Shown piece after piece: positions 55,435 through 64,000 of a stretch of DNA of 64,000 nucleotides. Position 1 is the stretch's first letter. Each line of letters begins with the position of its first letter. A model generated the notes under the pieces. That model saw nothing but the letters and a program-made list of their open reading frames with translations. It was not told the DNA's origin and did not search any database. The stretch is from Mesorhizobium sp. INR15. GTDB taxonomy: Bacteria > Pseudomonadota > Alphaproteobacteria > Rhizobiales > Rhizobiaceae. Location of the stretch: NCBI RefSeq assembly GCF_015500075.1, contig NZ_CP045496.1, forward strand, positions 6,396,001 through 6,460,000, in the 5' to 3' direction. The translations under genes and the position numbers were made by a program.

Positions 55435-56730
55435 ATGACACAGGCCAATGACATACCGCAAAGGCGGCCCCTCGCCCGGATCGGCGGCTTTTTGGCCGAG
55501 CGACGGGGGCTGGTCCGCGACTATTTCTCGGCGATCAGCGGCGCCGGTGGCCGTCTGGTGTTCTCGCTGGCCTATTTCATCGTCCTGGCCAACACGCTGT
55601 CGATTACCGAGTTCGGCATGTTCGCCACCGCTTCGGCCGCCGGTGTAATGCTGTCGCGTATCCTCGCTTTTGGCTTCATCTCGGCCCTCTATCGCACCGC
55701 CACCATCCGGCCCAATCTGATCGGCACATTCACCGCCGGCTTCCTGATGCTCGGCCTGCTGTCGTTGCCGCTTTTGGCCGCGGCCTCGTTCGGCGTCTAT
55801 CTGATCTTCTTTGCCAGCACGGTGCCGCTGTCGGTGTTCGCGGCCATCGTCTTTGCCGAGGCGCTTTTGTGGCGGCCGGTGGAGGTGGTGCTGATCGTCA
55901 ACAACGGTCTCGGCAAATTCGGCCGCGCGGCCTTTCTGACAATCCTGGCAACGGCCCTGCGGGCGCTTGGTGCCGCATTCTTCATGTTCGCGGCGGAACG
56001 CAACGTAGGCGTCTGGTCCTGGTACTATATCGGCGCCAACGCCGCCTCGCTCATAATTGCCTTCGGATTTTTCTATCCGCGCCAGCGCCTGCGGCTGCGC
56101 ACGGAGCTCTATCTGCGGCGGTTGGCTGATTCGCTCTACGTCGCCGGCGCCGAAGTGCTCTTCTATCTGCAGTCGGAGTTCGACAAGCTGCTGGTCCTGG
56201 CGATTGGCGGCCCGCATCTTGCCGGCATCTACGCCATCATCATGCGGCTGGTCGACCTGACAGCGATCCCGATCCGTACATTCTCGATGATGCTGGTGCA
56301 GCGGATGATGCGGGCTCCGGAAATGCTCTCGCGCTTGAAGGTCAAGAGCGGCATTGAAGGCGGCGTATTCGCGGTCTCGACGCTGGCGCTGATGGCGCTT
56401 GGCATCGTGCTGCATTTCTTCCCCAACGCGCTGGGCAAGAATGTGTCGGAGGCCGCCCCTCTGGTCGCGCTGGCGATCTGCGTTCCTGGGTTGCGAAACC
56501 TGGTCGAATACCAGGCCGAGCTTTTGTTCGCACGCGGCCAGACGCTGGTGCGGGCCGTCAATCTTGGCCTCCTGGCCGGGCTGAAGGCGCTGTTGCTGAC
56601 CTATGTGCTCAAGACCATCCTGGACATACCCAGCATGGTGCTGTCGCTCAACGTCGTGTTCCTGATTTTGTATCTCGCCTCGACGCTGCTCACCTATTCG
56701 GCGATGCGAAAGCCGGCGAAGCCGTTCTAA
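55435..56730 (+). CDS. Wzx-like polysaccharide flippase
   Basis: A 431-aa membrane protein with 12 or so hydrophobic segments, beginning AISGAGGRLVFSLAYFIVLA and ANTLSITEFGMFATASAAGV, the usual start of the polysaccharide-transport/MATE-like superfamily. YVAGAEVLFYLQSEFDKLLV is characteristic. It would flip undecaprenyl-linked repeat units to the periplasm. It is divergent from the Wzz gene across 199 bp containing several TTAA motifs. ATG 55435. Confidence 0.86.
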   Translation: MTQANDIPQRRPLARIGGFLAERRGLVRDYFSAISGAGGRLVFSLAYFIVLANTLSITEFGMFATASAAGVMLSRILAFGFISALYRTATIRPNLIGTFTAGFLMLGLLSLPLLAAASFGVYLIFFASTVPLSVFAAIVFAEALLWRPVEVVLIVNNGLGKFGRAAFLTILATALRALGAAFFMFAAERNVGVWSWYYIGANAASLIIAFGFFYPRQRLRLRTELYLRRLADSLYVAGAEVLFYLQSEFDKLLVLAIGGPHLAGIYAIIMRLVDLTAIPIRTFSMMLVQRMMRAPEMLSRLKVKSGIEGGVFAVSTLALMALGIVLHFFPNALGKNVSEAAPLVALAICVPGLRNLVEYQAELLFARGQTLVRAVNLGLLAGLKALLLTYVLKTILDIPSMVLSLNVVFLILYLASTLLTYSAMRKPAKPF

Positions 56731-56748
56731 AGTCTTTCTGAAGCAGAT

Positions 56749-57684
56749 CTAGGCCTTCGAGGATTCGAGCCCGATCAGGCGGCGGATACGGCCAATATCA
56801 GTGCCGATGAATGACTGCATGCCGATCGCCACCTGTTCCGGAGCCATGGCAGCGACGAAGCTGCGGAATTCTTCATCCGACAGAGCCTTGCCCGTCCAAT
56901 GAACGCGGCAGAACTCTTCCGAACCATGAAAATGGCCGGCGCCCTGCAACAGGTCGTCGACATAGCGGCCATAGATCATGCACTCGGAAAACCTGCGCGC
57001 CGACCCGATGACCTCGACCCAGTTGCGGCCATGAACCGTCTCGATCCGGGCGCACATTGCGTTCACGGTATCACGACGCCAGGCAATCAGCGTCGAAATA
57101 TAGTCGTCAAGGGAAACCCGGGAGCCTTCGATGCCCAGCGCCGAGCCGGCGTTGCGCGACCAGATGCGATGCTCATCATGATCCTTCCGCGCCAGCACGC
57201 CGTCACGGCGAAACAGCCGCACCTTGCCATCGCGCCAGAAGGCGCTGCAAGCGAACGGCTTGAGGAAGGCGACATCGGAATCGCAAAAGATCAGCACATC
57301 TTCCGAAGCATGCGCGGCAATGGCTATGCGCCGCAGTTGCTGCACATGCCAGCCACGCAAGGGCTGCGTCTTCAGGCTGAGCCAGATGCGCCGGCGAAAC
57401 AGGCTGAGCGGATCATCAAACGCATGCAGCCAGCGCGGCAACAATTCCCGCTCGTCGACGACGCTGCGGCGGGAATTCTGCAGCTGACGAAACAGCCTGA
57501 GATCGCGATGCTCGACCAGGATGTAATGATGAGCGGCACCGGTGACATGCCGGTCGAGGGTTTCGCACAGCAACCGGCAACGCTCGAAATCAGGCGCATA
57601 GCTTGCCGTCACCACCGCCGCGATCGGTGCCTGCCGAAGCGGGCCGGGGTCGATGACCGTGGCTGGCATGAACCGGCTGTTCAC
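56749..57684 (-). CDS. DUF6492-like glycosyltransferase-family protein
   Basis: A 311-aa protein started at GTG 57684, which overlaps the stop of the upstream gene as GTGA; the longer frame to 57777 runs back into that gene. The fold features resemble GT-A enzymes: PIAAVVTASYAPDFERCRLL, ILVEHRDLRLFRQLQ and EDVLIFCDSDVAFLKPFACS with a DSD in the place of the DxD metal motif. C-terminal HWTGKALSDEEFRSFVAAM is present. Third gene of a minus-strand operon of three glycosyltransferase-type proteins. Donor and acceptor are unknown. Confidence 0.8.
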   Translation of the reverse strand: MNSRFMPATVIDPGPLRQAPIAAVVTASYAPDFERCRLLCETLDRHVTGAAHHYILVEHRDLRLFRQLQNSRRSVVDERELLPRWLHAFDDPLSLFRRRIWLSLKTQPLRGWHVQQLRRIAIAAHASEDVLIFCDSDVAFLKPFACSAFWRDGKVRLFRRDGVLARKDHDEHRIWSRNAGSALGIEGSRVSLDDYISTLIAWRRDTVNAMCARIETVHGRNWVEVIGSARRFSECMIYGRYVDDLLQGAGHFHGSEEFCRVHWTGKALSDEEFRSFVAAMAPEQVAIGMQSFIGTDIGRIRRLIGLESSKA

Positions 57685-58475
57685 TCGACATCTCCGGTGG
57701 CTTCGCGCCTGCGCGACAGTTTCTGGCCGACGACGCGCCATAGGAACAAGGGATTGCCGACCACATAACGGCGCCAAAGGCGAGCCGGCTCAACCAGCAA
57801 TCGGAAGAGCCATTCCAACCGCAGCTGACGCATCCACAGGGGTGCGCGTGGCACTGCGCCGCTCAGAAAATCAAGCAACGCGCCGACCGCGATCGGCAAA
57901 GTACAGTGATGGGCCTCTATGTGACGCGCGATCCACAGTTCCTGACGCGGTACTCCCATCGCAACAAGCAATACGTCGGGCCTCAGGCTGGCGATACGGT
58001 CGACGACGCTGGTTTCCTCCGAGCCGGAAAAGTAGCCGTCATGGATGACGACGAACCTGTGCTGCACGGCCAGCGCCGCCAGCTTGACCGAAGCAGCCTC
58101 GGCATTGACGCGCGTTGCGCCGAGAAGTCCCACCGTCAGCGGCCTTGTCGAGGCCTGCAGGAAAGCCGGGATAAAATCGGTGCCGTTGAGATTGTCCGGA
58201 AACGGCGCGCCATAGAGCAGCTTCGCCGCCAGATCGACACCGACGCCATCGGGCAAGATGAGGAAATCATCAAGCGCCTCGGCAAAGACCGGATCGGTAT
58301 AGGCAATGTTGGCGTTGTGGGCGTTGAGGAAGCTAACCTTGGTAAAACGCCGTTCGTCGACCAAGCGAGTCAGCAAGGTGATCGCATCGTCCCAACGAAT
58401 GGCGAGCACCGAGATGCCGAGGATCATCTTCAAGGTGTCAACTCCGAACACGGTGCGGGCGGTGTGCATGTTCAT
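57681..58475 (-). CDS. WecG/TagA/CpsF-family glycosyltransferase
   Basis: A 264-aa family-26 glycosyltransferase. It shows VSFLNAHNANIAYTDPVFAE, the catalytic region LPDGVGVDLAAKLLYGAPFP, NLNGTDFIPAFLQA with NGTD, and VGLLGATRVNAEAASVKLA, LLVAMGVPRQELWIARHIEA and GALLDFLSGAVPRAPLWM. Members add ManNAc- or related residues to lipid-linked sugars. Its start overlaps the GT4 gene by 4 nt and its stop overlaps the DUF6492-like start (GTGA). Confidence 0.92.
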   Translation of the reverse strand: MNMHTARTVFGVDTLKMILGISVLAIRWDDAITLLTRLVDERRFTKVSFLNAHNANIAYTDPVFAEALDDFLILPDGVGVDLAAKLLYGAPFPDNLNGTDFIPAFLQASTRPLTVGLLGATRVNAEAASVKLAALAVQHRFVVIHDGYFSGSEETSVVDRIASLRPDVLLVAMGVPRQELWIARHIEAHHCTLPIAVGALLDFLSGAVPRAPLWMRQLRLEWLFRLLVEPARLWRRYVVGNPLFLWRVVGQKLSRRREATGDVE

Positions 58476-59641
58476 GCAGGCACCGCCTGGCTGACGGGAG
58501 CGAGTTTCTCGAGCCCAAGCCTGATCGCACCATCAAGTGCGCTCAACTGCTGGCTGCGAAACGCGCTGCCATCGACGTCATTGATAGTGTCGGCAGCAGC
58601 TTCGAGCGCCGCCGCGAAGGCGACCGGATCGTCCGTGACAACGCAATTGGACGGGCGGTGGCCGATGCCGCGCAACGAGCGGCTGGTTGCGACGGACGGC
58701 AGGCCGAGTTCGAACGTCTCGATCGTCTTCAACTGCACGCCGCTGCCGGCGGTGCTGATCAGGGGGATAACCGCGGCGCCGCGCACGAAGGCCTGTGCGT
58801 CCGGCACGCGCCCGACGAAGGTTACTCCTGGATGCGACGAAGTCACGCCAGATGGCATTCGGCCGGCGATCCTGATGCGGAAATCGGGCCGCAGATGCGG
58901 CACTACTTTCTCGAGGAACCAGTCAAGCCCGATGCGGTTCGGCTGCCATGTCCAGGTGCCGATCAGCGCCGCGTCGCAGTCGATGACGCGAGCAGCTTTC
59001 CGGGCCACCGCGCCGGTCACCAGCGGCAGAACCGCCGAACGATCGTCGGAGGCAACACCGAGTGCGGCGCGATCCTCCTCGGCCAGCGTGAAGACGAAAC
59101 GGGCCCGGCTGCAGAGCCATTCTTCCATGGTCTTGAGCAGCCGCGCCTCGCGGCGAAACAGCAGGCGCTGAAAGATGCCGGCGGCGGCATCAGCGTTCTC
59201 CTGTGCGGAACGGTGTTCGACATTATGGGCGACGAAGATCGATGGCCGATCGCCAAAGAGTTTGTTGAAGGCCCCGGCGAACTGCACGGAATTCAAGACA
59301 TAGCCGTCGAAGGGGCCGGCACGTTGGACGGCGGCAAGAACCGCGCTGTCGGAGACCACGCGCAACTTGACCGACGCGAAAGTCAGGCCGGACAGCATCG
59401 CCTTGGCGACCCAGGCAAGCCTTTGAAGCGATGAGGCATTTTCAGTGCGCACGTCGATCGCGCCCAGCACTATCGTGTGTTCAGGATCGGCGGCGGCCTT
59501 TCCCGGCCAGATGAAGCCAATGACCGTCACGCGCACGCCAGCGCGGCGCAGCGCAGCGATGATGGCCGCGTTGGCAATCTCGTAACCCGAGGCGAGATCA
59601 CCATCGGGCACGATCGATGTGGCGAACAACAGATGCATCAC
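58472..59641 (-). CDS. Family-4 glycosyltransferase
   Basis: A 389-aa GT-B enzyme. The N-terminal domain starts HLLFATSIVPDGDLASGYEI and the C-terminal domain has ALIGTWTWQPNRIGLDWFLE, VTFVGRVPDAQAFVRGAAVI and PLISTAGSGVQLKTIETFEL, the glycan-donor E-x7-E-like region. First gene of the minus-strand trio, divergent from the GT2 gene with a 102-bp promoter region between. Donor unknown. Confidence 0.88.
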   Translation of the reverse strand: MMHLLFATSIVPDGDLASGYEIANAAIIAALRRAGVRVTVIGFIWPGKAAADPEHTIVLGAIDVRTENASSLQRLAWVAKAMLSGLTFASVKLRVVSDSAVLAAVQRAGPFDGYVLNSVQFAGAFNKLFGDRPSIFVAHNVEHRSAQENADAAAGIFQRLLFRREARLLKTMEEWLCSRARFVFTLAEEDRAALGVASDDRSAVLPLVTGAVARKAARVIDCDAALIGTWTWQPNRIGLDWFLEKVVPHLRPDFRIRIAGRMPSGVTSSHPGVTFVGRVPDAQAFVRGAAVIPLISTAGSGVQLKTIETFELGLPSVATSRSLRGIGHRPSNCVVTDDPVAFAAALEAAADTINDVDGSAFRSQQLSALDGAIRLGLEKLAPVSQAVPA

Positions 59642-59743
59642 ACCTTTCCTGTGCCGTAGCGGCTACCAAACCGCGATGAACCCTTGATTAAGCGGGCATG
59701 ACCGATGCCCGAAAGCGCACGGTTCACACGGCTCTTGTGAAAG

Positions 59744-60808
59744 GTGATTAACGAAACGTTGTCATCGTCGGTGCTATCAGAACCAACTCACCCCTGCGGT
59801 TGGACACGGATGCTCGCTTTGCCATCAGACGCCTCGATATCGATCGCTGGACGGTCCGCTGGACTTGTCCGCGAGGACATCGACGTTGTCGTTACGCTGC
59901 CGACCTTCAAGCGGCCGGAACAGCTGCTGGCGACGCTGGCATCCTTGCGGGCGCAGGCAACCACCAGACGCTTCGCGGTGATCGTCATGGAGAATGAGGC
60001 CGAGGCGCGCGCTGGCGCCGAGGCGGCGCTGCCACTGTTTGAGCGCGGCGAGATGCTTGGCCTGGTGATCATCGCGCATGAGCGCGGCAATTGCAGCGCC
60101 TATAATGCGGGCTGGCAGACAGCAATCGAGCAGTTTCCGAACTTTCGATACCTGCTGGTCATCGACGACGACGAAATCGCCGATCCGCTCTGGCTCGAAC
60201 ATATGTGCGGGGCCGCCGAAGCGCTTGGCGCCGATATTGTCGGGGGCCCACAACTGCCCGTTTTCGCCGATCCGGCTCACGCCAGATGGGCCGAGCATCC
60301 TGTCTTTGCGCCACCGTACCGGGAAACCGGCCGCGTGCCGGCACTTTACTCGTCCGGCAATCTGCTGGTCGGCCGCAATGTGCTGGTCGCCATGGGACCG
60401 CCCTTTCTCGACCTGAAATTCAACTTCATGGGCGGCGGCGATTCCGATTTCCTCAGCCGGTCAGCGCAACGCGGCTTCGTGCTCGGCTGGTGTGGGGAAG
60501 CAAAGGTACATGAGACGGTTCCGGCTCGGCGCGTCGAGACCGACTGGATCCGCGCCCGTAGCCTGCGCAACGGCGTGATTTCGACGCTGGTCGAGAAGAA
60601 GAAACGCGCCGGCACGCCGTTCGCCGGTGCCAGGGTGTTCGCGAAAAGCCTGGCGCTGCTGATTGCCTCACCGTTTCGAGGCGCTGCCCGACTGGCGCGC
60701 ACAGGATCGCCAACGACGGCTCTTTACCCGATCCATGTAGCCCTCGGCCGCGTGATGGCCGAATTCGGATATGCCAATGAGCAGTACCGACAGCCTGAGA
60801 AGAACTGA
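59744..60808 (+). CDS. Family-2 glycosyltransferase
   Basis: A 354-aa GT-A enzyme. After a variable leader comes VVVTLPTFKRPEQLLATLAS, then RGNCSAYNAGWQTAIEQFPN, the metal motif YLLVIDDDEIADPLWLEHM (DDDE), and FNFMGGGDSDFLSRSAQRGF with WCGEAKVHETVPARR. The start is taken as GTG 59744; ATG 59810 is an alternative that shortens the leader by 22 residues. It overlaps the Wzy-like gene by 38 bp and is therefore in one operon with it. Confidence 0.87.
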   Translation: MINETLSSSVLSEPTHPCGWTRMLALPSDASISIAGRSAGLVREDIDVVVTLPTFKRPEQLLATLASLRAQATTRRFAVIVMENEAEARAGAEAALPLFERGEMLGLVIIAHERGNCSAYNAGWQTAIEQFPNFRYLLVIDDDEIADPLWLEHMCGAAEALGADIVGGPQLPVFADPAHARWAEHPVFAPPYRETGRVPALYSSGNLLVGRNVLVAMGPPFLDLKFNFMGGGDSDFLSRSAQRGFVLGWCGEAKVHETVPARRVETDWIRARSLRNGVISTLVEKKKRAGTPFAGARVFAKSLALLIASPFRGAARLARTGSPTTALYPIHVALGRVMAEFGYANEQYRQPEKN

Positions 60809-62105
60809 GCGGGCGCCGCTCAGCGCCGCGTTCACGCGCGACGGCATCGCGACGGCGATCGCCGCCTTGCTGTTCACCGTCATCCTGGTGTCCTTCCGGC
60901 CCTTCCAGCCTGCCGGCGCCGAATTGACCGGGGACGGCGGCGACATTGTCAACCAGCTTGGTTTCGGCTCGCTCGGCGCTATTTCGGTCTTCTCGCTGAT
61001 GGCCTTTGCAAATCCCCGCGTCGTGCGCTCGCTGCTCAGCCCGTCCTGGATGCTGATGCTCAGCTTCTTCATGCTCTCGGTGGTGATGGCGACCGATCCG
61101 CCCTCGGCGGCGCGCGCGGCCTCTTTCACGCTGATCGGCATCCTGACGATTGCGGCGGTGCTGGCGCTTCCGCGCGACGCCGAGGCGTTCTCAAAGGTCA
61201 TTATCTTCACCATCGTGGTGGTGTTGGGCCTGTCCTATATCGGCCTTATCGTTTTTCCACACGAAGCCCTGCACACCGCCGATTCGCAGGAACCGGAACA
61301 TGCCGGCCTGTGGCGTGGTGTCTTCACCCACAAAAACATCGCCGGCCCGATCATGGCGTGTTTCAGCTTTGCCGGGCTCTATCTGTTCCGGCGCGGACAA
61401 CGGCTGTGGGGAGCGGGAATACTTTGCGCGGCGCTGATCTTCATGCTGCACACCGGCTCCAAGACGACTGTCGGACTGGTGCCGTTCTCAATCATGATCG
61501 TGGTGTTTCCGAGCCTCATCGGCATGCGGGTCGGCACGCCGATCCTGTTTGCGCTGGCGATCATCGCCACGGCGGTCGGCACGCTCGGAATCGTCTTCCT
61601 GCCCCCAGTGAAACATCTGGCGGCGATCTATTTCCCCGGCATGACTTACACCGGCCGAACGACGCTGTGGGAGTTCTCCGGCGATATGCTGGCGAAGCGG
61701 CCGTGGACCGGCTACGGCTATGAAAGCTTCTGGGGAACACCGCTGCTGACGAGCCAGGATCAGCCTTTCGACCGCGCCTGGGATATCCGCACCATCGTGC
61801 ATGGCCATGACGGCTATCTCGATATCGCCGTGCTGATGGGCATTCCCGCATTGTGCGTGGCTGTCTACACGTTCCTTATCGCACCGCTGCGCGACTACAT
61901 GCGTATTCCGCTGCGCAAGGAGAACATCTATCTCGGCGACTTCTACATGATGGTGGTGCTGTTCGCCGCGCTGAACGCTTTCCTCGAAAGTTTCTTCTTC
62001 CATCGTGGCGACCCGGTCTGGCTGTTCTTCGTGCTCGGCGTGCTTGGCTTGAGACAGGTGTCGTTACGGCCAATTCCGGTTCGCGATCCTTCCCGTCCAT
62101 CCTGA
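60771..62105 (+). CDS. O-antigen ligase/Wzy-like polymerase
   Basis: A 444-aa integral membrane protein with about 11 hydrophobic segments. The large periplasmic loop motif of the Wzy_C/WaaL family is seen as TYTGRTTLWEFSGDMLAKRP, WTGYGYESFWGTP and TIVHGHDGYLDIAVLMG (the RxxLW and HxxYLD-type sites), with GVFTHKNIAGPIMACFSFAG as the usual HKN segment. Whether it polymerises repeat units or ligates chains to lipid A cannot be told from the sequence. The Wzz and Wzx homologues nearby favour a polymerase of an exopolysaccharide. Confidence 0.87.
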   Translation: MPMSSTDSLRRTERAPLSAAFTRDGIATAIAALLFTVILVSFRPFQPAGAELTGDGGDIVNQLGFGSLGAISVFSLMAFANPRVVRSLLSPSWMLMLSFFMLSVVMATDPPSAARAASFTLIGILTIAAVLALPRDAEAFSKVIIFTIVVVLGLSYIGLIVFPHEALHTADSQEPEHAGLWRGVFTHKNIAGPIMACFSFAGLYLFRRGQRLWGAGILCAALIFMLHTGSKTTVGLVPFSIMIVVFPSLIGMRVGTPILFALAIIATAVGTLGIVFLPPVKHLAAIYFPGMTYTGRTTLWEFSGDMLAKRPWTGYGYESFWGTPLLTSQDQPFDRAWDIRTIVHGHDGYLDIAVLMGIPALCVAVYTFLIAPLRDYMRIPLRKENIYLGDFYMMVVLFAALNAFLESFFFHRGDPVWLFFVLGVLGLRQVSLRPIPVRDPSRPS

Positions 62106-62164
62106 CGGGGCTTCCCCAGCGTGGCCTGAGTGTTTATGGAAAGCTTCCTTCGGAGGGGTTTCCA

Positions 62165-62980
62165 ATGACGATCAAGCTTGTTCTCGCCGGTTGCGGCAAT
62201 ATGGGTTACGCCATGCTCTCGGGCTGGCTGAAAGCCGGCAAGCTCGTGCCGTCGGCGGTTTTCGTCGTCGAGCCCAACGCTGAACTGCGCCAGCGGGCGG
62301 CGGCTCTTGGTTGCGGCTCGGCCGTCGATGCCGGTGGCATTCCTGCCGACGCCGTGCCCGATCTCGTCGTCGTCGCTGTGAAGCCGCAAGTGATCCGCGA
62401 TGTAACCGCCTCCTACAAGCGTTTCAGCGATGGCCGCACTACCTTTGTCAGCATCGCCGCCGGTACGCCTGTTGCCACATTCGAGGAAATCCTTGGCGGT
62501 CGCGCGCCGGTCATGCGCTGCATGCCCAACACGCCCGCCGCCATCGGCAAGGGCATGATGGTGCTGTTTTCCAACAGTCTGGTTTCCGACGACACCAAAC
62601 GTTTCGTCGCCGACCTCTTGTCGGCAAGCGGCGAGGTGACAACGATCGCAGACGAGGGCCTGATGGATGCGGTGACGGCGGTGTCCGGATCGGGGCCCGC
62701 CTATATCTTCCATTTCATCGAAGCGCTGACGGTCGCAGCCGAGAAGGCCGGCCTGCCGATTGAGACCGCGAAGCTCTTGGCCATGCAGACGGTTTATGGC
62801 GCGGCATCGCTGGCCGCCGAAAGCCGCGAGGAGCCGGGCGTGCTGCGCCAGCAGGTGACCAGCCCCAACGGCACCACGGCAGCGGCCCTTGGCGTTCTGA
62901 TGGGCGAAGACCGGTTGACCAATCTGCTCACCCAAGCGGTCGAGGCCGCACGGCTGCGTTCGATCGAACTGGGGAAGTAG
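62165..62980 (+). CDS. proC: Pyrroline-5-carboxylate reductase
   Basis: A 271-aa enzyme, the last step of proline synthesis. ATG 62165 follows GGAGGGG by 6 nt. The NADPH motif is LVLAGCGNMGYAMLSGWLKA, with VVVAVKPQVIRDVTAS, MRCMPNTPAAIGKGMMVLF and the signature region AVSGSGPAYIFHFIEALTVA, then REEPGVLRQQVTSPNGTTAA. A longer frame to 61853 is not used since it lies inside the polymerase gene. It stands 59 bp after the polysaccharide operon. Confidence 0.96.
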   Translation: MTIKLVLAGCGNMGYAMLSGWLKAGKLVPSAVFVVEPNAELRQRAAALGCGSAVDAGGIPADAVPDLVVVAVKPQVIRDVTASYKRFSDGRTTFVSIAAGTPVATFEEILGGRAPVMRCMPNTPAAIGKGMMVLFSNSLVSDDTKRFVADLLSASGEVTTIADEGLMDAVTAVSGSGPAYIFHFIEALTVAAEKAGLPIETAKLLAMQTVYGAASLAAESREEPGVLRQQVTSPNGTTAAALGVLMGEDRLTNLLTQAVEAARLRSIELGK

Positions 62981-62991
62981 TCCGGGCCCGG

Positions 62992-63384
62992 CTACGCCAG
63001 ATCAGTGCGGGAAAAGTCATTTCCCTTGTAGAGCAAGGGCATTCTCCGGCTTTTCGCGCAGGCGTAGGACAAGCAATCGGCGAGCTTGAGCTGCGCCGGA
63101 TGCCCTCGCCCCTTGCCATAGTCTGAAAAGGCCTGGATCGCGAGCTTGGCTTCGCCGCCTTCGATCGGGACAATCTCAATTTCGGCCTCGCGCAGGAACG
63201 CCTCTATCGCCGCTTGCGCGACAAGTGGTTCGACGGCGAGCATGGTGGAGAGGCGCATCGTCGCTTCAAGCACCACCAGTGCGGAGGTGATCCTTGCGGG
63301 TGCTGCCTCGATGCGGTCGCTCCACTCGGCGGCATCCTCTTCTCCCGAGAGAATCGCGACAACCACCGAAGTGTCGATAAACAT
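62992..63384 (-). CDS. vapC: VapC-family PIN-domain toxin
   Basis: A 130-aa PIN-domain RNase. The acidic residues are in place: D4 in MFIDTSVVVAILSGEED, E in SALVVLEATMRLS, D in LKLADCLSYACAKSR, with D in YKGNDFSRTDL. VapC toxins cleave tRNA or rRNA. The start ATG 63384 overlaps the antitoxin stop (TGATG), so translation is coupled. A longer start 15 nt upstream is less likely. Confidence 0.92.
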   Translation of the reverse strand: MFIDTSVVVAILSGEEDAAEWSDRIEAAPARITSALVVLEATMRLSTMLAVEPLVAQAAIEAFLREAEIEIVPIEGGEAKLAIQAFSDYGKGRGHPAQLKLADCLSYACAKSRRMPLLYKGNDFSRTDLA

Positions 63385-63626
63385 CAGGAGTGGCCCCACA
63401 TGCCGTCGATCTCGTCCTTGCTGACAGCCCGGCCGCCCTGGCCAGCCATAGTGCTGATATCCTTGGCAATGGCAGCGAGGCGCTCCGAGAGCGGAATGCG
63501 TCCGCTCTCGCGTTTCAACTCGGATTCTAACGCTTCGATAACCGCTTCAGTCATCGAGATGTTGCGCTTGGCAGCAAGCCGCTGCGCCAGCGCGCGGGCG
63601 CGCGGATCCCTGATCTGAAGGTTCAT
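63384..63626 (-). CDS. vapB: VapB-family antitoxin
   Basis: An 80-aa antitoxin. MNLQIRDPRARALAQRLAAK and NISMTEAVIEALESELKRES form the N-terminal ribbon-helix-helix-like DNA-binding part of the PSK/Rv0623-type VapB. The C-terminal DISTMAGQGGRAVSKDEIDG, then MWG, would wrap the toxin. The start at ATG 63626 follows GGTCGGTGAA. The region upstream (63627-63692) is AT-rich with CAATATAGTGCATTTG and probably has the autoregulated promoter. Confidence 0.9.
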   Translation of the reverse strand: MNLQIRDPRARALAQRLAAKRNISMTEAVIEALESELKRESGRIPLSERLAAIAKDISTMAGQGGRAVSKDEIDGMWGHS

Positions 63627-63692
63627 TTCACCGACCCTCGTTTCGTCCGTCAATACAATATAGTGCATTTGTCATGACGGCGCCATGAGGGC

Positions 63693-64000
63693 CTATTTTC
63701 CGTAGAGCATCTCGTCCTGGAGCCGACGCAGCGCGAACAGCCGCGTCGATTGGTCCGGCGAGGCATTCTCAGCAGTCAGCAATGCACCTTTCCTGACCGG
63801 CTTCAGCACCTTGCCGCCTTCGAGCAGGCCGACCGGCAGGGCGCGCTGGGCCCGGGCTTCGCCAACGGTCATGGTCCACGAGCGATAACAGGTTTCGCCA
63901 ATGGCATCGAACGTCTCGCCCGCGGCGAGATCACGCTTGGCGACCGCGCAGACCTCGGCAACTGGCTGCGGCAACGGCACCATGTCTGGTTTGCCGAAAA
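63693..64000 (-). CDS. SAF-domain oxidoreductase-like protein, C-terminal part
   Basis: The frame is open through the window's right edge (FGKPD before MVPLPQPVAEV), so an internal Met at 63983 is not the start. The visible 101 residues are a SAF domain: VCAVAKRDLAAGETFDAIGE, RSWTMTVGEARAQRALPVGL and LEGGKVLKPVRKGALLTAEN. This C-terminus is typical of homoserine-dehydrogenase-like NAD(P) oxidoreductases with SAF. The enzymatic part is outside the window, so the reaction cannot be assigned. Confidence 0.75.
   Translation of the reverse strand, partial: FGKPDMVPLPQPVAEVCAVAKRDLAAGETFDAIGETCYRSWTMTVGEARAQRALPVGLLEGGKVLKPVRKGALLTAENASPDQSTRLFALRRLQDEMLYGK

Overview
The window (64 kb, GC-rich) looks like a Rhizobiales chromosome, most likely Mesorhizobium or a close relative. 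The signs are an Omp2/RopA-type porin with the usual mature start, an alphaproteobacterial tRNA-His (A73, no G-1), a phasin gene beside a small RNA with anti-Shine-Dalgarno loops, a ScfR-type regulator divergent from isocitrate lyase, and a zwf-pgl-edd Entner-Doudoroff operon. The genus is inferred from gene content and style, not from a database search.

Left third (1 to about 19.2 kb) is a mosaic accessory region ending at tRNA-His. It holds the 3' part of an IS3 element (1-643), a tiny orphan RiPP-precursor-like gene on the minus strand (719-823), a lipoprotein and a nuclease, two small minus-strand genes, a TPR-sulfotransferase, a porin, a solitary MbcA/ParS-like antitoxin-type protein and a decayed IS3 copy. 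A P4-type integrative element follows. It has a 15-nt tRNA-Ser-like att remnant, integrase, AlpA regulator and P4-family primase/helicase, and it is broken by an IS630 (13144-14197) and bounded by an IS21 (14805-17302) whose istA has a 1-nt deletion. A second tyrosine integrase, also frameshifted, lies directly downstream of tRNA-His.

From 19.2 kb rightward the genes look like ordinary core chromosome. Carbon storage and overflow: a three-hairpin sRNA with CCUCCUCCC loops, a phasin, a very large PAS histidine kinase preceded by a perfect CtrA box, and acetoacetyl-CoA synthetase. Then come an AsmA protein, a potFGHI polyamine ABC importer, an EamA exporter, the glyoxylate-shunt pair scfR-like/aceA with TTTACA repeats between them, and a degenerate receiver protein. 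A gamma-glutamylputrescine synthetase and oxidase pair (puuA/puuB-like) is interrupted by a four-helix-bundle S23/IVP gene. That gene is bracketed by inverted arrays of one octamer (4 copies before, 13 after). Imported polyamines (Pot) could feed this Puu pathway.

The right part has an SH3 protein, an SDR, zwf-pgl-edd, a secreted VWA protein, a GlxA-type regulator and folD. A surface-polysaccharide locus follows (52.6-62.1 kb): Wzz/GumC-like co-polymerase, Wzx-like flippase, DUF6492-like, WecG/TagA and family-4 glycosyltransferases, a family-2 glycosyltransferase and an O-antigen-ligase/Wzy-like polymerase. The window closes with proC, a VapBC toxin-antitoxin pair and the C-terminus of a SAF-domain protein that runs off the edge.

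The most unusual signals are the S23 gene between inverted octamer arrays inside the putrescine operon, the anti-SD sRNA next to the phasin, and the orphan lasso-leader-like peptide gene.
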